DNA of 64,000 nucleotides from Flavobacterium sp. PMTSA4 (GTDB lineage: Bacteria > Bacteroidota > Bacteroidia > Flavobacteriales > Flavobacteriaceae): the NCBI RefSeq assembly GCF_032098525.1, contig NZ_CP134890.1:2108001-2172000 (forward strand), read 5' to 3'. Both the position numbers and the translations under genes were made by a program. Positions 59,237 through 64,000 of this stretch are shown here, piece by piece. The notes beneath the pieces were generated by a model, which did not search any database, was not told where the DNA came from, and was given only the letters and a program-made list of their open reading frames with translations. Position 1 is the stretch's first letter. Each line of letters opens with the position of its first letter.

Positions 59237-61111
59237 TTATTTTTTGACTATCAAGAACTCTGATCTTCTGTTTTGAGCATGTTGTTCGTCAGTACATTTT
59301 TTTCCACAATTGATTTTTGGTTCTGTACTTCCAAAACCTTTTCCTGTAATTCTTTCTTTGTCAATTCCTTTTGAAATTACATATTGAACTGTAGCTTGTG
59401 CTCGTTGTTCTGAAAGCTTTAGATTGTAATCGTCTTTTCCTTTTGAATCAGTGTGCGATTTTACAAAAATTACCATTTCAGGATATTTTTTCATGACATT
59501 GACCAATTTATCCAATTCTTTTGCGCCTTGTGCCGTGATGTTGCTTTTGTCAAAATCAAAATAAATTGATTTTAAAATAACTTCTTTTTCGGTGATGATT
59601 ACTTCTTCTGGAAGCAATTGTACTGGAGTTGTCGTTTCTTTTTCGCTGCTTTTTTCTAAAACAGCTGTTGCTGTTTCATAATTATCCGCTGAAACTTGAA
59701 GTGAATAATACATTCCACATTCTACTTCATATTGAACCATACCTTTTGTGTTGGTTTTTTGTGATTGAATTGTATTTCCTTTATTATCAAGAATAGTTAC
59801 CGAAGCATTATTAATAATTTCACCTGATTTTTTATTGGTAACTACAATAATGGCATTGGTTTTACAAATTGGAGTTGCCGAAAATACTGCATCAAATCCA
59901 TTTCTGTTAGAAGAAAAGAATCCAATATTGGCTTTTTTATTAAATGAAAAAGAAAAATCATCTTTTTCACTATTTACTGGTTTTCCAACATTGATGGCAT
60001 CATCGTTAGTTTTCAAATCTATTTTGTAAACATCCAAACCACCAAATCCTTGTTTTCCCATTGATCCAAAATACAAAATATCATCTTCGGTTATAAAAGG
60101 GAAATTTTCTTTGCCCGCTGTATTCACTTTTGGACCTAAATTCTCTGGTTTTCCATAATTATTACCTTCAATAGATATTTTCCAAATATCAGATTCGCCT
60201 ATTCCACCTGGCATATCTGAAGCAAAATACAAGGTTTTACCATCAATACTCAAACTTGGATTGGTAACAGAATATTTTATACTATTGATGGGTAAAGATT
60301 CGATATTTGACCATTTATCACCAATTTTTATAGCTTTATAAATTCCTTGTTGACCAACTTTTAAGTTTCCTGTTTTGTCTTTTTGATAACTTCCTTCACT
60401 TAATCCATCACGTGCAAAAAACATCGTTTTCCCATCGCTACTAATTGAAACTGGGCCATCATGATAGGGTGTATTTAATTCATTAATAGATTCTGCTTCA
60501 GAAAAAGTTCCATTATCATTACGTTTAGCTTTGTAAATATCTAAATAAGGTTGGTCAATTGATTTATCTGTTCTTTTAGAAGTGTTTTTAGTACTGGTAA
60601 AATAAAGTTCGTTCTCATTCGTCAAAATTGCGCCAAATGAGCTTTGATTTTTATAACTAATCGACGTTTCAGCTACGTCAAACATTTTGGTTTGATTGCT
60701 CAAACTAGGAATATAATTAGGGTTTTCCTTGAATTCTTTTGCACGACTATCGTTTGGAAGTAATTTCGAAAAAATTTCCATTTGACTATTGGCTTCTTTA
60801 TATTTTCCTAAAGATTTTAAAGTTTGTGCATAACGATAATAAACCTCAGCATCTACTTTTTTCCCTTCTACCGCTTTTGCATACCACTTAGCCGCTTCAT
60901 CTGGATTAAAAATATTATAATAACTATCCGCTAATTTAGAATACACATAACTTGTAGCATTTTTGTTTTCTGCGAGTTTTAAATACTCTTCAATTGCACT
61001 TACATATTGATAACTATCAAAAAAAGCGTCTGCTTTTGAGGTATTTTTATTTTGAGCAAAACCCAATGATAACATAAATAATAAATAAAAGGCAGTAATT
61101 ATATTTCTCAT
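59237..61111 (-). CDS. PorE-like OmpA-family protein (TPR, PD40/WD40-like, carboxypeptidase-regulatory, OmpA)
   Basis: Outer-membrane or periplasmic protein of 624 residues. After a signal peptide ending LGFAQ come TPRs (about 20-120), a PD40/WD40-like beta-propeller region (about 150-400, with SISSDGKTMFFARDG and LSIDGKTLYFASDMPGG), a CarboxypepD_reg-like domain (about 420-490) and a C-terminal OmpA domain (about 510-624) with peptidoglycan-binding residues in YFDFDKSNIT and KLSEQRAQATVQYVIS. This architecture is that of PorE of the type IX secretion system, though other flavobacterial OmpA paralogues share it. It follows gpsA by 17 nt in the same transcript. Confidence 0.86.
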   Translation of the reverse strand: MRNIITAFYLLFMLSLGFAQNKNTSKADAFFDSYQYVSAIEEYLKLAENKNATSYVYSKLADSYYNIFNPDEAAKWYAKAVEGKKVDAEVYYRYAQTLKSLGKYKEANSQMEIFSKLLPNDSRAKEFKENPNYIPSLSNQTKMFDVAETSISYKNQSSFGAILTNENELYFTSTKNTSKRTDKSIDQPYLDIYKAKRNDNGTFSEAESINELNTPYHDGPVSISSDGKTMFFARDGLSEGSYQKDKTGNLKVGQQGIYKAIKIGDKWSNIESLPINSIKYSVTNPSLSIDGKTLYFASDMPGGIGESDIWKISIEGNNYGKPENLGPKVNTAGKENFPFITEDDILYFGSMGKQGFGGLDVYKIDLKTNDDAINVGKPVNSEKDDFSFSFNKKANIGFFSSNRNGFDAVFSATPICKTNAIIVVTNKKSGEIINNASVTILDNKGNTIQSQKTNTKGMVQYEVECGMYYSLQVSADNYETATAVLEKSSEKETTTPVQLLPEEVIITEKEVILKSIYFDFDKSNITAQGAKELDKLVNVMKKYPEMVIFVKSHTDSKGKDDYNLKLSEQRAQATVQYVISKGIDKERITGKGFGSTEPKINCGKKCTDEQHAQNRRSEFLIVKK

Positions 61112-61128
61112 TTTTAATGATTTATGTG

Positions 61129-62124
61129 TTAATCTAATTTTTCTGTCAATTTTTTGAAAGTTGCTCTTGCATCTTTATTTTCATAAAGAATTTGATAAAC
61201 GGCATCAATAATTGGAGTTTTTGCTTTGTATTCTTGGTTTAGTTTATAAGCGCTTTTCACAGCATAATAACCTTCGGCAACCATACTCATTTCCATCATA
61301 GCAGATTTAACGGTGTAACCTTTACCAATCATATTTCCAAACATTCTATTTCTAGAAAAAACAGAATATCCAGTTACTAATAAATCGCCTAAATAGGCTG
61401 AATTATTGATGTTTCGTTTCATTTTATGCACTTTTCGAATGAATTTCTTCATTTCTCGAATTGCATTACTCATAATTACTGATTGAAAATTATCTCCGTA
61501 ACCCAATCCATGTGCAATTCCTGCAGCAATAGCATAAATATTTTTCAACATTGCGGCATATTCCGTTCCAATGATATCATCAGAAATTTTTGTTTTAATA
61601 TAATTACTGGCTAAAATATTTGCAACCACTTTTGCTTTTTTAGCATCTGCACAAGCAATAGTTAAATAGGAAAGTCGTTCTAAAGCAACTTCTTCCGCAT
61701 GACATGGACCAGTAATTACTCCAATATTTTCAAATGGGATATTAAATTTTTGGTTAAAATGTTCGCCTACAATCAAAAATGTCTCTGGCACAATTCCTTT
61801 GATAGCAGAAAAAATTACTTTATTCTCTAAACTCACTTTTAATTTTGACAACTCAGCACTTAAAAAAGCCGAAGGAATGGCAAAAATTAAATAATCAGCA
61901 TAAGCAACAGCTTCATTTATATCGGAAGTTAGCTTTAATTTCTTAGTATCAAACTCTACCGAACTTAAATAATTAGGATTATGTTTTTGAGTTTTTAAAT
62001 GGTCTATAGCTGATTCGCTACGCATATACCAAGCTATTTCGGGTAAATTAACGCATAACATTTTTGCAATTGCTGTAGCCCAACTTCCGCCACCAATAAC
62101 CGCAAATTTTGGATTTTGATTCAT
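61129..62124 (-). CDS. gpsA: Glycerol-3-phosphate dehydrogenase [NAD(P)+]
   Basis: Reduces dihydroxyacetone phosphate to sn-glycerol-3-phosphate for phospholipid synthesis. With the start at ATG 62124 it is 331 residues, the usual GpsA size; the longer frame opens with a TTG at 62157 upstream of the -7 box and is rejected. It has the dinucleotide motif GGGSWATAIAK, the catalytic region around GTEYAAMLKNIYAIAAG with its Lys, and the MIGKGYTVKSAMMEMSMVAEGYY segment. It probably drives the PorE-like gene as well. Confidence 0.95.
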   Translation of the reverse strand: MNQNPKFAVIGGGSWATAIAKMLCVNLPEIAWYMRSESAIDHLKTQKHNPNYLSSVEFDTKKLKLTSDINEAVAYADYLIFAIPSAFLSAELSKLKVSLENKVIFSAIKGIVPETFLIVGEHFNQKFNIPFENIGVITGPCHAEEVALERLSYLTIACADAKKAKVVANILASNYIKTKISDDIIGTEYAAMLKNIYAIAAGIAHGLGYGDNFQSVIMSNAIREMKKFIRKVHKMKRNINNSAYLGDLLVTGYSVFSRNRMFGNMIGKGYTVKSAMMEMSMVAEGYYAVKSAYKLNQEYKAKTPIIDAVYQILYENKDARATFKKLTEKLD

Positions 62125-62144
62125 TCTACTTGAATTATGAACTT

Positions 62145-62152
62145 CAAAAATA
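62145..62152 (-). promoter_or_regulatory. -7 promoter box of gpsA
   Basis: TATTTTTG on the minus strand, 20 nt before the gpsA ATG. Confidence 0.6.
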
Positions 62153-62337
62153 CTCAAATTAAAATAAAGAATATAAAAATCACAATCATCCTTATAAAAA
62201 TTTAATCCTGAAGAAACAGAGAATTCATCGTTAATAGATTTATTTACTTACAAAAATATTTTTTTTGTTTCGTTCATCGATTTTATTGTGCTTTTTAAAG
62301 ACAATTTTCTACTTTAGAAGTCCCAAATCTATTTATT

Positions 62338-62937
62338 ATGAAAACAAAATTATTCTACTTCTGTGCATTTCTATTTATGCTATCTTTTGGTTCTTGTGAA
62401 ACAGAAGATGTTGCTAAGAATTCTGAGAATTCAAACAAAGCAGCTTCTTCTGAAACCACAAATCCAGACATTTTAAACAATTTTTCTGCTTGCGTTACAG
62501 TTGATTTAATCGCTGGACAACAGTATGATTCTGGTGAAGTGAGTGTATATTTTGATGTAGACAACGTCTATGTTGAATATAGAGCAAACACAAACTGGTT
62601 AATCAAAAAAACCCATTTATATGTTGGTGCTTTTCAATTAGTTCCAACAAATAATAGTGGAAGTCCTATTCCAGGTCAATTTCCAATCAGCACAAATTTT
62701 CCAAATGGTACAAGCCAAGCTGTTTATACTGTTTCTAAAGCTGATTTACCTGAATGTTTTACAATCACAGCTCATGCTGAAGTTGTAAGATTACAAAATG
62801 GTTCTGTTGTTCAAACTGAAACGGCTTGGGGTGAAGGTGTTCGATTTACAAACAAAAATTGGGCAATGTATTTTAGTGTCTGCCAATCCGATTGTTTTGA
62901 TTATGAAGATTACTACTTTGGAAACTACAACAATTAA
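62338..62937 (+). CDS. Hypothetical lipoprotein
   Basis: A 199-residue predicted lipoprotein with lipobox SFGSC (Cys20) followed by an acidic/Ser-rich spacer. The mature domain (about 45-199) is beta-rich and has Cys residues at about 52, 143, 181 and 185 that might form disulfides; the C-terminus CFDYEDYYFGNYNN is Tyr/Asn-rich. I do not recognise a family. It is a separate transcription unit with a terminator just downstream shared with the convergent nadD. No exact -7 box was found upstream. Confidence 0.78.
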   Translation: MKTKLFYFCAFLFMLSFGSCETEDVAKNSENSNKAASSETTNPDILNNFSACVTVDLIAGQQYDSGEVSVYFDVDNVYVEYRANTNWLIKKTHLYVGAFQLVPTNNSGSPIPGQFPISTNFPNGTSQAVYTVSKADLPECFTITAHAEVVRLQNGSVVQTETAWGEGVRFTNKNWAMYFSVCQSDCFDYEDYYFGNYNN

Positions 62938-62940
62938 GAT

Positions 62941-62976
62941 AAAAAATCCCCAAGAATTAAAACTTGGGGATTTTTT
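62941..62976. terminator. Bidirectional terminator between the lipoprotein gene and nadD
   Basis: AAAAAATCCCCAAG pairs perfectly with CTTGGGGATTTTTT around an 8-nt loop. The last base coincides with the nadD stop codon. Confidence 0.9.
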
Positions 62977-63557
62977 TATTTCGTATAAAACAAATTGTGG
63001 TCTAAATATTCCCAAACTTTATGTGGTAGCATTGGTGCAACGTTCTTTTTATTCTTAATACTTTCACGAATAAAAGTTGATGAAAGTTCAATAACTGGTG
63101 CGCCAACGCGATGAATTTTATTGTGATTTACAAATTGCTCGTCTATTTCTCCTGAATTTAATCTCGGATAAACGTAAATATCATGATTTTTTAGAATTAC
63201 TTCATAATTTTTCCATTTATGCAAGGAATTCAAATTGTCTTCACCCATGATTAACGAAAACTCATACTGAGGATATTTTTCTCCTAAATGAGCTAAAGTA
63301 TTAACAGTATAACTTGGCTGTGGCAATTTAAATTCAATATCCGAAGGTTTAATTTTTATGTAATCTTCAGTTGCCAAATGAACCATATGCAATCGTTGAT
63401 AATCATCAAGCAAGGTGTTTTTCTGTTTGTGCGGATTATGTGGCGTTACAACCATCCAAATTTGGTCTAAATCAGAATGTTCCGCCATATGATTAGCAAT
63501 AATCAAATGCCCAACATGAATGGGGTTAAACGTTCCGAAGTAGAGTCCGATTTTCAT
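62976..63557 (-). CDS. nadD: Nicotinate-nucleotide adenylyltransferase
   Basis: Adenylates nicotinate mononucleotide in NAD synthesis. The 193-residue protein has the nucleotidyltransferase motif GTFNPIHVGHL (His-x-Gly-His) at 9-19 and the C-terminal ELSSTFIRESI motif of NadD. It starts at the base after the gmk stop (TAA followed by ATG), so the genes are coupled, a common flavobacterial arrangement of nucleotide and NAD metabolism. Its end lies in the shared terminator. Confidence 0.96.
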   Translation of the reverse strand: MKIGLYFGTFNPIHVGHLIIANHMAEHSDLDQIWMVVTPHNPHKQKNTLLDDYQRLHMVHLATEDYIKIKPSDIEFKLPQPSYTVNTLAHLGEKYPQYEFSLIMGEDNLNSLHKWKNYEVILKNHDIYVYPRLNSGEIDEQFVNHNKIHRVGAPVIELSSTFIRESIKNKKNVAPMLPHKVWEYLDHNLFYTK

Positions 63558-64000
63558 TTATTTGATAAATTCTTTGACTAAATTATAAGCTTCTTGCTTA
63601 GCAATTTCTAAATCATAATTCTTTATGATAGTATCAAATTGTGGTGCTGTGGCAAGTTCAACATGAGCTTTTGCAATTCGCATATTAATTTTATCATCGC
63701 TTTCGGTAGAGCGTTCTTTTAAACGTCGTTTTAGTTCATCAACACTTGGTGGTTTTACAAAAACTGCCAAAGTTTCTTGAGGAAATTTTGATTTTATGCG
63801 CAATCCTCCAGCAACATCAATATCAAAAATTACATTTTTCCCTTTTGCCCAAATGCGTTCCACTTCACTTTTTAAAGTTCCATAAAAATTATCTCTGTAA
63901 ACTTCTTCCCATTCAATAAAATCATCTGCTTTAATGTGTTTCTTAAACTCAGGAATTGACATGAAATAATAATCCTTTCCATTTACTTCTTCACCACGAG
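63558..64000 (-). CDS. gmk: Guanylate kinase, 3' part (5' end outside window)
   Basis: Phosphorylates GMP to GDP. The frame is open to the window edge, and the ATG at 63962 is internal: upstream codons read RGEEVNGKDYYF, the GMP-binding motif of guanylate kinase. The remaining C-terminal part has IEWEEVYRDNFYGT and NVIFDIDVAGGLRIKSKFP, then VFVKPPSVDELKRRLKERSTES. The N-terminal P-loop lies outside. nadD follows directly. Confidence 0.95.
   Translation of the reverse strand, partial: RGEEVNGKDYYFMSIPEFKKHIKADDFIEWEEVYRDNFYGTLKSEVERIWAKGKNVIFDIDVAGGLRIKSKFPQETLAVFVKPPSVDELKRRLKERSTESDDKINMRIAKAHVELATAPQFDTIIKNYDLEIAKQEAYNLVKEFIK

Noticed and set aside
1..64000. Mobile elements, prophage or defence islands
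   Set aside because: No transposase, integrase, recombinase, phage structural protein, restriction enzyme or terminal repeat was recognised, and gene content is dominated by housekeeping functions.

Overview
The window is AT-rich chromosomal DNA from a member of the Bacteroidota, almost certainly family Flavobacteriaceae and close to Flavobacterium. The evidence is the gene content: a GH92 mannosidase, a TonB-dependent receptor next to DUF5689 and choice-of-anchor-J lipoproteins, a PorE-like OmpA protein, the complete Bat operon, and the order ribE | pdxA-DUF177-rpmF-fabH-accB-accC. It is supported by repeated TAnnTTTG -7 promoter elements, the Bacteroidota sigma signature, just upstream of genes. 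No phage, insertion sequence, CRISPR array or rRNA operon was seen. One tRNA gene (CAU anticodon) lies at 27149-27222.

Layout. 1-2425: end of sdhA, then sdhB. 2531-6975: secreted EEP phosphoesterase, GH92 mannosidase, nitrilase-type amidase. 6972-9324 (minus): Ig-like lipoprotein and ComF. 9325-9742: intergenic DNA with nine exact-length 21-bp tandem repeats upstream of glyS. 11552-16298: a signalling island made of an atypical LytTR regulator, a secreted four-repeat peptide, a TPR lipoprotein histidine kinase and its response regulator. 16323-28232: thiL, an ABC ATPase plus an ABC permease/M1 peptidase fusion, lepA, dusB, LolC/E-like permease, rbfA, mce, tRNA, a Pro-rich micro-protein, ribE. 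28293-33269: pdxA, DUF177, rpmF, fabH, accB, accC. 33307-41312: S9 peptidase, then a TonB receptor/lipoprotein unit divergent from a secreted EEP nuclease or phosphatase. 41374-47511: 3-hydroxyanthranilate dioxygenase, ALDH7-type dehydrogenase, and a minus-strand run (PhnA-like, OMP, PPP phosphatase, AlbA_2 protein, aldo/keto reductase). 47761-56697: MoxR-DUF58-BatD-like-BatA-BatB-BatC-BatD-BatE. 56694-64000: CvpA, small conserved proteins, pheS, PorE-like OmpA, gpsA, a lipoprotein, nadD and the 3' part of gmk.

Most genes are housekeeping or typical flavobacterial surface functions. The part most likely to be undescribed is 11.5-16.3 kb. There, a receiver protein with Glu in place of the phospho-acceptor Asp and a very acidic linker feeding a LytTR DNA-binding domain sits upstream of a 0.5-kb structured intergenic region with 21-bp-phased direct repeats. 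Next come a secreted peptide of four near-identical 16-residue units and a two-component pair whose kinase has a predicted lipoprotein anchor and periplasmic TPRs. Whether these genes form one circuit is inference from adjacency.

Several start codons were placed downstream of the longest possible open frame, because the longer version would start at or upstream of the -7 box or add an implausible N-terminus (lepA, dusB, rbfA, mce, ALDH7, gpsA, S9 peptidase, batD, two lipoproteins). These choices are stated per gene.
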